Below the pieces are notes generated by a model. The model was not told the origin of the DNA. It worked only from the letters and a program-made list of their open reading frames with translations, and did not search any database. This document shows positions 15,766 through 25,195 of a DNA stretch of 64,000 bases, piece after piece (the stretch's first letter is position 1; the number at the start of each line of letters is the position of its first letter). The DNA is taken from positions 165,938-229,937 of the forward strand of contig NZ_DDJO01000017.1 of NCBI RefSeq assembly GCF_002339505.1, read 5' to 3'. Made by a program: the position numbers and the translations under genes. The DNA is from Corynebacterium sp. UBA2622. GTDB lineage: Bacteria > Actinomycetota > Actinomycetes > Mycobacteriales > Mycobacteriaceae.

Positions 15766-16788
15766 CTACGCCCCGCGCGTGAACCGGCCCAGGATGCGGG
15801 GCAGATACCCCGCGATCAGCATCACGGTGATCAGGCGGATGAGCTGCAGCGCGATCACGGCCGGGCCCGCGCCGCCCTCGGCCGAAAGGGCCAGCACGGT
15901 CTCCAGCGCGCCGGGGCTGGTGGCCAGGTAGCCCTCGAAGAAGGTCACGCCCAGCCACTTCGAGATCACCCAGCCCATCGAGGCGCAGGCGGCCATGATG
16001 GTGACGATGCAGACCACCGTCAGCGGCAGCTGGCGGCTGAACTGCTTGAGGGAGGGCACCGACAACCCGCCGCCGCACACCCAGCCGATGGAGAGGAAGG
16101 CGAGCACCGCGAGCGGGCGCGGCATGACCACGGGGGCGGGCAGGAAACCGGCGACCAGGACGGTGACCAGCAGGGGCCCGAACACGCTGGGGACGGGGAC
16201 GTGCAGCTTCTCGGCCGCCGGGCCGGCGGCGACGGCGATGGCCAGCACGAGCGCCCACATCCACCAGGTGGGCGCGGTCTCGGGTGGGGGGCTGGCGGAG
16301 GGCGTCGTCAAGAGCGATGCGACCAGCGGGAGGGTGACGGAGACGGTGAGCAGGCGCAGATACTGGGTCAACGCGACGTAGCGCATGTCCGCGCCGAGGT
16401 CCTCGGCGATTGCCGGCATGATCGACGCGCCACCGGCGAGCATGGAGAGCACCCCGGTCTCCCGGGTCACCTCCCCGCGGCGGGCGAGGAGGAACCCGCC
16501 CGCCATGCCCACGCCGGTGGTCACGGCCGCGGCGGCCAGGCCGGGGACGAGGTAGTGCAGGAGCTGGTGGACGGGGATGCCCACGAGGGGGACTGCGGCG
16601 AGGATGCCGATGATGCCGCGGCACACGCCGTAGAAGCGGCGGTTGACCTTCAGGTCCCGGCCGGTGCCCAGGGCCATGGCGCCGGAGGCGAGGATCGCGC
16701 CGAGGATCCACGCGGCGGGCACGTGCAGCCGGTTCAGCAGCCACCCCAGCGCCACGGAGGCGGGGGCGACCACGAACCAGCGATTCAT
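15766..16788 (-). CDS. AbrB-family membrane protein
   Basis: 340 aa with about ten hydrophobic segments in two similar halves, as in PF05145 (AbrB, 'ammonia monooxygenase-like'). GWLLNRLHVPAAWILGAILASG at the start and FFEGYLATSPGALETVL near the end are typical. These proteins are thought to be transporters; substrates are unproven. It diverges from the TauE-like gene with 72 bp between the starts. Confidence 0.82.
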   Translation of the reverse strand: MNRWFVVAPASVALGWLLNRLHVPAAWILGAILASGAMALGTGRDLKVNRRFYGVCRGIIGILAAVPLVGIPVHQLLHYLVPGLAAAAVTTGVGMAGGFLLARRGEVTRETGVLSMLAGGASIMPAIAEDLGADMRYVALTQYLRLLTVSVTLPLVASLLTTPSASPPPETAPTWWMWALVLAIAVAAGPAAEKLHVPVPSVFGPLLVTVLVAGFLPAPVVMPRPLAVLAFLSIGWVCGGGLSVPSLKQFSRQLPLTVVCIVTIMAACASMGWVISKWLGVTFFEGYLATSPGALETVLALSAEGGAGPAVIALQLIRLITVMLIAGYLPRILGRFTRGA

Positions 16789-16811
16789 GCTGGGTCATGG
16801 TACCCGCCGTG

Positions 16812-16864
16812 TACTCTCAGGCCCCATGGTGCCCGAGATGCCGCGCACGGTGGTGAAGCGATGA
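16812..16864 (+). promoter_or_regulatory. leaderless promoter and possible 12-aa leader ORF before the TauE-like gene
   Basis: TACTCT (16812-16817) is followed 8 nt later by an ATG at 16826 that opens a 12-codon frame whose TGA stop (16862-16864) overlaps the ATG of the exporter at 16861. Translational coupling is the simplest reading. Confidence 0.4.
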
Positions 16865-17622
16865 CGTATGTGTTCCTGCTGGCCGCCGCCATGCTGGCAG
16901 GGTGGGTCGACGCCGTCATCGGCGGCGGGGGGCTGGTTCTCATCCCGGTGCTGCTGTCCACCACCGGGCTGACCTCCGCGGCGGCGTTGGCGACCAACAA
17001 GGTCGCCGCGTTCACGGGAACCGCCTCCGCCGCAGCCACCATGGTGCGCCGTGTGGGCATTCCCCGCCGCACCTGGGTCTATGCGGCGATCGCCTTCGCC
17101 CTTTCGGCGTGCGGCGCGCTGGCCGTCTCGCTGGTGTCGGATTCCGTGATGCGCCCGGCGATCATCGTCCTGCTGCTCGCCGTGGGCACGTTTGTGGCGC
17201 TGCGCCCCACGTTCGGCGCAGAGGTGGGTGAGGCGACGGTCACGCGCCGCCGCGTCCTGGGCGGCGCCGGTGTTGCCGCGGCCGTGGGGTTCTACGACGG
17301 CATCTTCGGCCCCGGCACCGGCATGTTCCTCATCATCGGCCTCACCGCCGTGTTCTCCCAGGCCTTCCTCAAGTCCGCGGCGATGGCGAAGGTGATCAAC
17401 ACCGCCACCAACCTCGGCGCGCTCACGGTGTTCATCGCCGGCGGTTTCGTGCAGTGGAAGCTGGCGCTGGCGCTCGCCGTGGCCAACGTGGTGGGCGCGC
17501 AGATCGGCGCCCGCACGGTGCTCAAGGGCGGCTCGAACCTGGTGCGCTGGGCGCTGCTCACCCTCGTGGTTGTGCTCTGCGCGCGCCTGGGGTGGCAGGA
17601 GTGGGCAAGTTTGCGCAACTGA
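16861..17622 (+). CDS. TauE/SafE family sulfite or anion exporter
   Basis: 253 aa with about eight membrane segments. The GWVDAVIGGGGLVLIPVLL and GFYDGIFGPGTGMFL repeats are the duplicated family signature (TSUP). It probably exports sulfite, sulfonate or another small anion; the substrate is not evident. There is no clear Shine-Dalgarno; the start overlaps the stop of a 12-codon upstream frame. A TetR gene follows 36 bp downstream. Confidence 0.88.
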   Translation: MTYVFLLAAAMLAGWVDAVIGGGGLVLIPVLLSTTGLTSAAALATNKVAAFTGTASAAATMVRRVGIPRRTWVYAAIAFALSACGALAVSLVSDSVMRPAIIVLLLAVGTFVALRPTFGAEVGEATVTRRRVLGGAGVAAAVGFYDGIFGPGTGMFLIIGLTAVFSQAFLKSAAMAKVINTATNLGALTVFIAGGFVQWKLALALAVANVVGAQIGARTVLKGGSNLVRWALLTLVVVLCARLGWQEWASLRN

Positions 17623-17658
17623 CCCGTACGCCGGAAGCGAATGTGAAATAGTGGGTCA

Positions 17659-18237
17659 ATGGCACGCGAGACGAAGAGCACCGCTGGTCAGCGACCGAAG
17701 CGCCGGCAGGCAACCGAGGAGAAGATCTACCGCTCCGTCTTGGCACTGGCGCGCGAGCGGGGTTTCAACGCCGTCACCATCGACGCGGTCGTCGCGCACT
17801 CCGGGGTGGCGAAGACGACCATCTACCGCCGCTACGGCGACCGCAGGGACATGCTTGCCGACGCCCTCTCCAACGTGGTCATCCGCATCCCGCAGCAGTA
17901 CCCGGCCACCTACGGGGAGTTCGAGTCGTTCCTGGCCCAGTTGCAGGAGCACCTGGAAAACGAGATCGGCATCCGCCTTATCGGCTCGCTGCTGGCCAGC
18001 CGGGAGGAGTACGTCAGCGAATGGGCCGACAGGCTGACGGACGAGGTCCTCAGCGGCCTGGAGGTCTACGTGCGCAAGGGCGTGGAGCGCGGCATGTTCT
18101 CCGCCGATGTCGACGCCCGCACGATCGTCTCGATGGTGGTGGGCAGCATCCTCGTCCGCTCGGCCTTCGAGTTCGGGGACCCGAAGGCCCACGCCCGGCA
18201 CCTGGCCGCGCTCGTCTGGCCGATGCTGCGGGCCTGA
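17659..18237 (+). CDS. TetR/AcrR family regulator
   Basis: 192 aa. The N-terminal HTH is clear (VTIDAVVAHSGVAKTTIYRRYGDRR); the C-terminal ligand domain resembles TetR_C_11. It follows the TauE-like exporter in the same direction and may regulate it or the convergent permease. TGACCC (17620-17625) and GGGTCA (17653-17658) upstream are weak operator candidates. Confidence 0.87.
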   Translation: MARETKSTAGQRPKRRQATEEKIYRSVLALARERGFNAVTIDAVVAHSGVAKTTIYRRYGDRRDMLADALSNVVIRIPQQYPATYGEFESFLAQLQEHLENEIGIRLIGSLLASREEYVSEWADRLTDEVLSGLEVYVRKGVERGMFSADVDARTIVSMVVGSILVRSAFEFGDPKAHARHLAALVWPMLRA

Positions 18238-18243
18238 GGCGGC

Positions 18244-19683
18244 TCAGCCCAGGCTGAGGGAGCCGTCGGCGAGCCCGGCCACCGCGAACGCCGCGCCCAC
18301 GACGACGAGGGCGACGACCACCCACTCGAACGCGTTGAACAGCCGCTGCCGGGCGGCGAGACGCGTCCACACGTAGGCGATGAGACCGGGCACCACGGCC
18401 AACGCCCCGAGGAGGACGTAGACGGGGTCGGCGGCGTAGATGAGCCACAGGGAGTACACGAGGGCCAGGGCGCCCACGGCGAGGTGGCGGCGGTTCTCCC
18501 GGGGCGTAGCAAAGCGGATGCTCCCGCCGCGGGACGCGCGGGCGGCGAGCAGCACGAGGTAGAGGGCGGTGAAGATGTAGGGCAGCAGGTACATGATCGT
18601 GGCCAGCTGCACCATCGCGTTGTAGGAGGTCTCGCTGGCGAAGAAGATGATCACGAAGAGCTGGATCACCGCCGTGGAGACCAGCTGGGCGAGCCACGGC
18701 GCGCCCGCGCGGTTGGTCGCGGCCAGCCGGCGGGGCAGCAGGCCGTCACCGGCCATCATCACCAGGGGCTCAGCGCACAGCATCTGCCAGGACACGTAGG
18801 CACCCAGCACGGACAGGCACAGGCCGAGCGAGATGAACGCCCCGCCCCAGGGTCCGACGACGGCGTCGAGGACCGCGCCCATGGAGTTCTCGGGCAGCGC
18901 GGCAAGCTCCTCGCGGGTGAGCACGCCGTAGGAGAGCGTCGACACGGCGACCAGCAGGAAGAGCACCGAGAGGAAGCCGACGACGGTGGCGCGGCCGACG
19001 TCGGTGCGCGTCTTCGACTGCTTCGAGTACACGGACGCGCCCTCGATGCCGATGAAGACCCACACCGTGAACAGCATGATGCCCTGCAGCTGCCGGCTCA
19101 GCGGGATGCCTGAGCCCTTCCCCCAGAAGTCCAGCGTGAACCGGTCCCAGGAGAAGCCGAGGAAGGCGACCAGAACGATGAAGCTCACGATGGGCACGAG
19201 CTTTGCGACGGTGGTGACCAGGTTCATCACCGCGGCCTCCCGAATCCCGCGGGACAGGCCGAAAAAGATCAACCACGTCATGGCGGAAACGGAGACGGCG
19301 AGGACCCACCTGTTGTCGAAGGCGGGGACGTAGTGGCCGAGGGTGCGGAAGAAGAGGGTTGCGTAACCGACCTGCGCCATGACTGATCCGAGCCAGTAGC
19401 CCAGTCCGCTGGTGAAACCGATGAAGTCGCCCAGGCCCGCCCGGGCGTAGCAGTACACCCCGCTGTCCAGGTGCGGTTCGCGTCGGGCGAGGATCTGGAA
19501 GACGAAGGCGATGGACAGCATGCCCACCCCGGCGATGACCCAGCCGATGAGCATCGCGCCGGGGCTCGCCACCGAAGCGATGTTTTGCGGCAGGGCGAAA
19601 ATGCCGGAGCCGATGGTCGATCCGATGATCAGGGAGACCAGGGTCCACATGGTCACCGTGTGCGTCTGGGGCGCGGTCGTCAT
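18244..19683 (-). CDS. basic amino acid/polyamine antiporter (APC superfamily, APA family)
   Basis: 479 aa with about 12-13 membrane segments. GSTIGSGIFALPQNIA is the TM1 signature, and the ARREPHLDSGVYCYARAGLGDFIG segment is characteristic of arginine/ornithine and lysine permeases of this family. It likely exchanges a cationic amino acid for its decarboxylated or deiminated product. No decarboxylase or deiminase gene is adjacent, so the substrate remains open. Confidence 0.87.
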   Translation of the reverse strand: MTTAPQTHTVTMWTLVSLIIGSTIGSGIFALPQNIASVASPGAMLIGWVIAGVGMLSIAFVFQILARREPHLDSGVYCYARAGLGDFIGFTSGLGYWLGSVMAQVGYATLFFRTLGHYVPAFDNRWVLAVSVSAMTWLIFFGLSRGIREAAVMNLVTTVAKLVPIVSFIVLVAFLGFSWDRFTLDFWGKGSGIPLSRQLQGIMLFTVWVFIGIEGASVYSKQSKTRTDVGRATVVGFLSVLFLLVAVSTLSYGVLTREELAALPENSMGAVLDAVVGPWGGAFISLGLCLSVLGAYVSWQMLCAEPLVMMAGDGLLPRRLAATNRAGAPWLAQLVSTAVIQLFVIIFFASETSYNAMVQLATIMYLLPYIFTALYLVLLAARASRGGSIRFATPRENRRHLAVGALALVYSLWLIYAADPVYVLLGALAVVPGLIAYVWTRLAARQRLFNAFEWVVVALVVVGAAFAVAGLADGSLSLG

Positions 19684-19772
19684 GCAGCTAAAGATACGTG
19701 GGTGTTCCCCAATTATTAAATGCGGGGGAGCGGGTATTTCAGGCGGAGGCTGTGCCTAAAAATGCGTTCGAT

Positions 19773-19797
19773 GTGCATGATTGCACAACGAGTGCAA
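19773..19797. promoter_or_regulatory. operator candidate upstream of the MmpL-TetR operon
   Basis: TTGCAC-AACGA-GTGCAA (19781-19797) is a perfect 6-5-6 inverted repeat, and an additional GTGCA at 19773 makes GTGCATGATTGCAC. Three half-sites stand 9-10 bp apart directly before the MmpL start. The TetR regulator at the end of the operon is the obvious candidate ligand. Confidence 0.55.
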
Positions 19798-19808
19798 GAA
19801 TGTCCGGC

Positions 19809-22169
19809 ATGGCTAAATTCCTCTACCGGATCGGACGATCCGCTTACCTCCACCGTTGGCGGTTCCTCGCCGTGTGGCTGCTGATTCTCATCGGCACCGG
19901 CACCGCGGCCGCCACCATGATGAAACCGACCACCACCAACATGACCATTCCGGGGCTGCAGTCCCTGGAAACGAATGACCGCATCCAGGAAATTTTCGGC
20001 GGCGAGGACGTTATGCAGGCGCCCTCCGGCAGTGTGGTCGTGCGCGCGGCCGACGGCAAGACGCTTTCCGACGCCGATGTCAAGGCCGACCTGGACAAAC
20101 TGATCAAGGACGTGCAGTCCAAGGACTACCTCAAGGGTGCGGACACGATCGTCGACCCGGCGACGGCCGCCGCCGGCATGGAACAGCAGTTCACCGCACA
20201 GAAGACCCCGCAGCTCCAGGCGCAGGGTATGACGGAGGAGCAGATCCAGCAGCAGATCGCGAAGGATTTCGCCGACGTTTCCCCGCTCAGCGAAAACGGC
20301 CGTACCGGCACCTTCCAGGTCACCTTCGACTCGCCCACCACGCAGGATGTCGCCCCGGCGGATCGGGACGACTTCACCTCCACCGTGGAAAACGACGCCA
20401 CCGGCAACCTCGAGGTGGCCTACAACGGAAACGTCTTCCAGGCCCAGGAAATCGGCGGCGCGTCCGAGATCATCGGTCTGCTCGTCGCCGCCCTGGTCCT
20501 CCTGATCACCTTCGGTTCCCTCATGGCTGCCGGCCTGCCCCTCATCTCCGCCATCGTCGGCGTGGGCACCGGCATGGGCCTCATCTTCGCCGGCACCGCG
20601 CTGACGGACACCATCAACTCCATGACCCCGACCCTGGCCACGATGGTCGGCCTGGCCGTGGGCATTGACTACGCCCTGTTCATCGTCTCGCGCTTCCGCA
20701 ACGAGATCATCGCCCACATCGGGCGGACCGACCTCACTCCGAAGGAGCTGGCCGCCGAGGTGAAGAAGCTCAGTGCCCGCGAACGCGCCCACCTGGCCGG
20801 CCTAGCCGTGGGCAAGGCCGGGTCCGCCGTGTGCTTCGCGGGCCTGACCGTCCTCATCGCTCTCGCGGCCCTGTCGATCATCAACATCCCGTTCCTCACC
20901 GCCATGGCCCTGGCCGCGGCGCTCACCGTGGCCATTGCCGTCCTCGTGGCCATCACCCTGCTCCCCGCCGTGCTCGGCGCCTTTGGCACCAAGGTGTTCT
21001 CCGCACCCATCCCCGGTGTGAAGGCCCCCGACCCGGAAAACGAGCAGCCCACAATGGGCCTGAAGTGGGTCCGCCAGATCCGCGCCCGGCCCCTGGTGTT
21101 CCTGCTGGGTGGCGTGCTCGTTCTCGCCCTGCTCGCCCTGCCCGCGCTCCAGATGCGCCTGGCCATGCCCACCGACAGCTCCTCCGCCCTGGGCACGCCG
21201 ACCCGCACCGCCGCGGAGTGGGTCGACGAGGACTTCGGCCCCGGGCGCAACGCCCCGATGACCGCCCTCGCCGAGGCCGGCGACGGTGCCACGCCGGAGC
21301 AGGCGCAGCAGGCCTTCGCCACCGCGGTGAAGGACATCAACGACGTCGACGGCGTGAAGAACGCCCAGATCGTCGGGATGACCGAGGACATGCACGACGC
21401 GCAGCTGCTCATCACCCCCGAGTACGGCGCCACCGACGAGCGCACCAGCGACACCCTGCAGGCACTGCGCGACGCCGCACCGGCGTTCGCGGAAGAGACC
21501 GGCGCGTCCTACGAGATCACCGGCACCACCCCGATCTACGACGACATCTCCGAACGCCTCTCCAGCGTGCTGGTCCCCTACGTCGCGATCGTCGTGGTGC
21601 TCGCGTTCCTTCTGCTCATGGTGGTCTTCCGCTCCATCTGGGTGCCGCTCATCGCCGCGCTGGGCTTCGCGCTGTCGGTCGCAGCCACCTTCGGCGTCAC
21701 CGTCGGCATCTGGCAGGAGGGCTGGCTGGGCATCAACAAGGACCCGCAGCCGCTGCTGTCCTTCCTGCCCATCATGCTCATCGGCATCGTGTTCGGCCTG
21801 GCCATGGACTACCAAGTCTTCTTGGTCACCCGCATGCGCGAGGGCTACGTGCACGGCAAGACCGCCGGCAACGCCGTGTCCAACGGTTTCAAGCACGGTG
21901 CCCGCGTGGTCACCGCGGCGGCGCTGATCATGATCTCCGTCTTCGCGGCCTTCATGCTCATGGACGAGCCCTTCATCAAGGTGATGGGTTCCGCCCTGGC
22001 CATGGCCGTGTTCCTGGACGCCTTCATCGTCCGCATGACCATCGTGCCCGCCACCCTCTTCCTCCTCGGCGACCGCGCCTGGAAGCTGCCGACGTGGCTG
22101 GACAGGATCCTCCCGCGCGTGGATGTCGAGGGCGAGGGGTTGAAGGGCATCGAGGCTCCGGCGCGATGA
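19809..22169 (+). CDS. MMPL/RND family transporter
   Basis: 786 aa. Two halves each have a periplasmic loop and six membrane segments. GLAVGIDYALF and GLAMDYQVFL carry the Asp-Tyr pairs that drive proton-coupled transport in mycobacterial MmpL3-type proteins. It probably exports a lipid or toxic compound. The ATG at 19800 adds three residues and is an alternative start. The stop overlaps the TetR start (ATGA), so both form one operon. Confidence 0.9.
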   Translation: MAKFLYRIGRSAYLHRWRFLAVWLLILIGTGTAAATMMKPTTTNMTIPGLQSLETNDRIQEIFGGEDVMQAPSGSVVVRAADGKTLSDADVKADLDKLIKDVQSKDYLKGADTIVDPATAAAGMEQQFTAQKTPQLQAQGMTEEQIQQQIAKDFADVSPLSENGRTGTFQVTFDSPTTQDVAPADRDDFTSTVENDATGNLEVAYNGNVFQAQEIGGASEIIGLLVAALVLLITFGSLMAAGLPLISAIVGVGTGMGLIFAGTALTDTINSMTPTLATMVGLAVGIDYALFIVSRFRNEIIAHIGRTDLTPKELAAEVKKLSARERAHLAGLAVGKAGSAVCFAGLTVLIALAALSIINIPFLTAMALAAALTVAIAVLVAITLLPAVLGAFGTKVFSAPIPGVKAPDPENEQPTMGLKWVRQIRARPLVFLLGGVLVLALLALPALQMRLAMPTDSSSALGTPTRTAAEWVDEDFGPGRNAPMTALAEAGDGATPEQAQQAFATAVKDINDVDGVKNAQIVGMTEDMHDAQLLITPEYGATDERTSDTLQALRDAAPAFAEETGASYEITGTTPIYDDISERLSSVLVPYVAIVVVLAFLLLMVVFRSIWVPLIAALGFALSVAATFGVTVGIWQEGWLGINKDPQPLLSFLPIMLIGIVFGLAMDYQVFLVTRMREGYVHGKTAGNAVSNGFKHGARVVTAAALIMISVFAAFMLMDEPFIKVMGSALAMAVFLDAFIVRMTIVPATLFLLGDRAWKLPTWLDRILPRVDVEGEGLKGIEAPAR

Positions 22170-22864
22170 CGGACGGCCCAGGCACCGCGCTCACCCACCG
22201 GGAGCGCAAGAAGGAGAACACGCGGCGCTCCCTCGCCCGGGCCGCCGCGGAGCTGCTGCTCACCGAGGGCAACGAGGGGATGACCGTTGCCGCCATCGCC
22301 GAGCGCGCCGGGGTCTCGCCGCGGACCTTCCACAATTACTTCCCCCGCCGCGAGGACGCGCTCATCTCCTTCCTCGAGGCCACCGTCGCCGAGCTCGCGG
22401 ACAAGGTCCGCCGGGCACCGGAGGGGGAGACCCCGCTCGCGACCCTGCGCCGGCTGATCACCGAGCGCGTCGTGCACACGGAGTCGGCGGGGTCGGCGGG
22501 AACGGGTGGCGCAACGGAAGCTCCCGACACGCTGCTGAACCTCATGACCATCGGCGGCCACCTGAGCTACGTCACGGGCCCCGAGGACCGGGAGCGCGTC
22601 CGGCACATGCTCGACGACCTGCTCGAGGCGCTCTACCGCCGCGGCGGCGGGACCCTCACGCGCCAGGCCACCGCCCTGCTGCTCATTTCCAGCCTCACGG
22701 CGGGCGCCATCGCGGTGGAATCCGCCCAGCGGCGCGCGTCCGGGCCGGCTGCGGCGGAGTCGGCGTGCCACCTCTCGCCGTGGGTGCTCCAGGACGGCTC
22801 CCCGGAGGCGACGGAGCTTCTCGACGCCCAATTCACCCTCCTGGCCGGGGGCTTCGGCGCCTAG
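22166..22864 (+). CDS. TetR family regulator of the MmpL operon
   Basis: 232 aa. Its N-terminal HTH (MTVAAIAERAGVSPRTFHNYFPRRE) is of the AcrR type; the C-terminal domain is divergent. The start overlaps the MmpL stop by 4 bp, so it is made from the same mRNA and likely represses the transporter in response to a substrate. Confidence 0.88.
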   Translation: MTDGPGTALTHRERKKENTRRSLARAAAELLLTEGNEGMTVAAIAERAGVSPRTFHNYFPRREDALISFLEATVAELADKVRRAPEGETPLATLRRLITERVVHTESAGSAGTGGATEAPDTLLNLMTIGGHLSYVTGPEDRERVRHMLDDLLEALYRRGGGTLTRQATALLLISSLTAGAIAVESAQRRASGPAAAESACHLSPWVLQDGSPEATELLDAQFTLLAGGFGA

Positions 22865-22867
22865 CGG

Positions 22868-25114
22868 TCACATCCTGTTCTTCGTCCGCGCGGTCGCCAC
22901 CGCCGCCCACGGGTCCTCGGGCCACGGGTGCTTCGGGTAGCGGCCGCGCATTTCCCTGCGCACTTCCTGGTAGGGCCCGTCCCAGAAGCTGCGCAGGTCG
23001 TCGGTCACCGCCAGCTCGCGCCCGGCGGGGGAGAGCAGGTGGAACAGCACCCGCACGCCCGCGGCCTCGGGGGAGGCCGCCAGGCCAAAGCATTCCTGCA
23101 GCTTGACGCGCACCACGGGGCGCCCGTTGGCGTAGCTCACCCGCGGGTGCGAGCCGCTCGGCACCGCCAGGCGCTGCGGCGCGAGCTCGTCGAGGCGCGA
23201 GGCCTCGGGCCAGGGCAGCTGCCGCATGAACGCCGCGCGCATGTCGAGCCCGCTTATCGACGCCCCCCTGGCCACCTCGGCGACCTCGGGCGAATAGTCC
23301 CCTTCCGCGACGTCCGGCCAGGGGTCGCCCAGGGTGTGGTGGAGGAAATCGAGGCGCTCCTTGAGGCCGCGGGCTGCGTCGTCAAGCGTGAATGCGTCGA
23401 AGGTGAGCCCGGCAAGCGCCTCCTCCGCCTCGGCGGGGGAGAGGCGCACGGGTGTGGAGGTCAGCTCGATGGCACCGACCGCCGTCACCCTGCGGCCGCG
23501 GACCTTCCCGCCCGCCAGCGTGGCCCGCGTGTGCGTGCGCACCCTGTCCTCCGGGAAAGGGATGGGGGCGGCGGAGCGGATGACGGCGCCGCCGCGGGTG
23601 AGCTGCACCTCCGAGGCGGCGATCCACTCGGGAGCGCCCATCGGGATGCCAAGGCGGGCACGCGTGCCGCTGGCCAGCAGGTATTCCTCGCCGGTGCGCC
23701 TGGCCACCCACTGCGGGTAGGCCACCGCGAGCACCTCACCCGCCGGGACGGGATCGGTCCGCGGCACGAGGCGCGCCAACCGGTCCACCTGGCGCTTCGG
23801 GGGGCGGGCGGAGGAGAGGTCACCGCCCATGCCCTCCGCGAGGGCCGCGACGGTGGGGGCGGCGCCGGAGCCGAACCTGACGAGCGCCGCGCCGAGGCGG
23901 GGGTCGACCGGCATGCGCGCGAGCCTGCGGCCGAGGTCCGTGATTGCGCCGTCGGAGCCGAGGGCGCCGAGGAGGCGCAGCGCCTCGTGGGCGTCGGCGA
24001 GTGCCTGGGCCGGTGGCGGGGTGAGAAGCGGCAGGTCCGGGGAGGCCCAGGCCGCCATCGTGAGGGCCGCGCCCGTGAGGTCCGAGGTGGCGATCTCCGG
24101 GGTGATGTCGGGCTGGAAGTGCTGGTAGTCCGCCTGCGAGTAGGCGCGCACGACCTCGCCCGGGCCGAGGCGCCCGGCGCGGCCGGCGCGCTGGTCGGCG
24201 CTGGTTTTCGCGGCGGAAACAGTGACCAGCCCCGTCATGCCGCGGGCGGCGTCGCGCCGGGGGACGCGGGACAACCCGGCGTCGACGACGCGGCGCACAC
24301 CCGGCACCGTGAGGGAGGATTCGGCGATGCTCGTGGCCACGACCGTGTGTGCGTCACCGTTCAGGGCGCGGTCCTGTTCGGAGCTGCTGAGCCGGCCGTG
24401 CAGGGGGGCGGCGTCGGGCAGGTGGGAGCAGACGAGCTCCACCTCGCGCACACCGGGAACGAAGACGAGGGTGCGCGCGTCACCTGCACCGGCGAGGTCG
24501 GCGACGTGGCGGTAGAACTCGTGCGTGCCCTCCACGCGGCCCGGGTGCGGGTCGTAGGTGACATCCAGCGGGTGGGTGACGGCCTCGGTGCTGAGGATGC
24601 GCGCGCCCATCTGCCCGGCGAGGGCGCGCGCGTCGAGCGTGGCGGACATGGCGGCCAGGTAGAGGTCCTCGCGCAGGACCGCGAGTTCCATGCACATGGC
24701 CAGGACCAGGTCGGTGTCCAGCTGGCGCTCATGGACCTCGTCGACAACCACCGCGCCCACGCCCCCGAGCTCCGGGTCGGCGAGCAGGCGGTTGAGCAGC
24801 ACGCCAGGGGTGACAAACTCCACCAGGGTGCCCGGGTGGCGCTCCCCGCGGATGGAGTATCCCACCCTGTCGCCGAGCCGGGAGCCGTCGAGCTGGGCCA
24901 GGCGCTGCGCCGCGGCTCGCACCGCCACCCGCCGCGGCGCCGTGACGAGGGTCTTCCCCGCGACGTTCGCGATCGCCGGGGGAAGCAGCGTGGTCTTGCC
25001 GGTGCCGGGCGGCGCCTCCACGACAAGCGGTCCCGCCTCCGGGAGGTCGGCGATCACCCGGCTGACGGGCAGGCCGCGGCCGATCTTCTCGAGGTTGAAC
25101 GCCGGTGTGACCAT
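22868..25114 (-). CDS. hrpB: ATP-dependent helicase HrpB (DEAH/DEVH)
   Basis: 748 aa. EAPPGTGKTTLLPPAI is Walker A, VVVDEVHERQLDTDL is motif II (DEVH), MSAT is motif III and QRAGRAGRLGPGEVVRAYS is motif VI; the C-terminal HA2 and HrpB_C domains follow. It is a putative RNA helicase of unclear role. ATG at 25114 is chosen; the frame is open far upstream into a region without a signal, overlapping thpR on the other strand. Confidence 0.92.
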   Translation of the reverse strand: MVTPAFNLEKIGRGLPVSRVIADLPEAGPLVVEAPPGTGKTTLLPPAIANVAGKTLVTAPRRVAVRAAAQRLAQLDGSRLGDRVGYSIRGERHPGTLVEFVTPGVLLNRLLADPELGGVGAVVVDEVHERQLDTDLVLAMCMELAVLREDLYLAAMSATLDARALAGQMGARILSTEAVTHPLDVTYDPHPGRVEGTHEFYRHVADLAGAGDARTLVFVPGVREVELVCSHLPDAAPLHGRLSSSEQDRALNGDAHTVVATSIAESSLTVPGVRRVVDAGLSRVPRRDAARGMTGLVTVSAAKTSADQRAGRAGRLGPGEVVRAYSQADYQHFQPDITPEIATSDLTGAALTMAAWASPDLPLLTPPPAQALADAHEALRLLGALGSDGAITDLGRRLARMPVDPRLGAALVRFGSGAAPTVAALAEGMGGDLSSARPPKRQVDRLARLVPRTDPVPAGEVLAVAYPQWVARRTGEEYLLASGTRARLGIPMGAPEWIAASEVQLTRGGAVIRSAAPIPFPEDRVRTHTRATLAGGKVRGRRVTAVGAIELTSTPVRLSPAEAEEALAGLTFDAFTLDDAARGLKERLDFLHHTLGDPWPDVAEGDYSPEVAEVARGASISGLDMRAAFMRQLPWPEASRLDELAPQRLAVPSGSHPRVSYANGRPVVRVKLQECFGLAASPEAAGVRVLFHLLSPAGRELAVTDDLRSFWDGPYQEVRREMRGRYPKHPWPEDPWAAVATARTKNRM

Positions 25115-25195
25115 GGCCAACAGGGTAGCGGGGCGGGTAAGGTGCCGGGGCATGGTGTGGATGGGTGGAGCGGGGCGCGGGGGCGTCGGAAAGCG

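Noticed and set aside
22928..25195. N-terminal extension of the ThpR frame opposite hrpB
   Set aside because: The extension is antisense to HrpB motifs; ThpR motifs begin right after the ATG at 25196.
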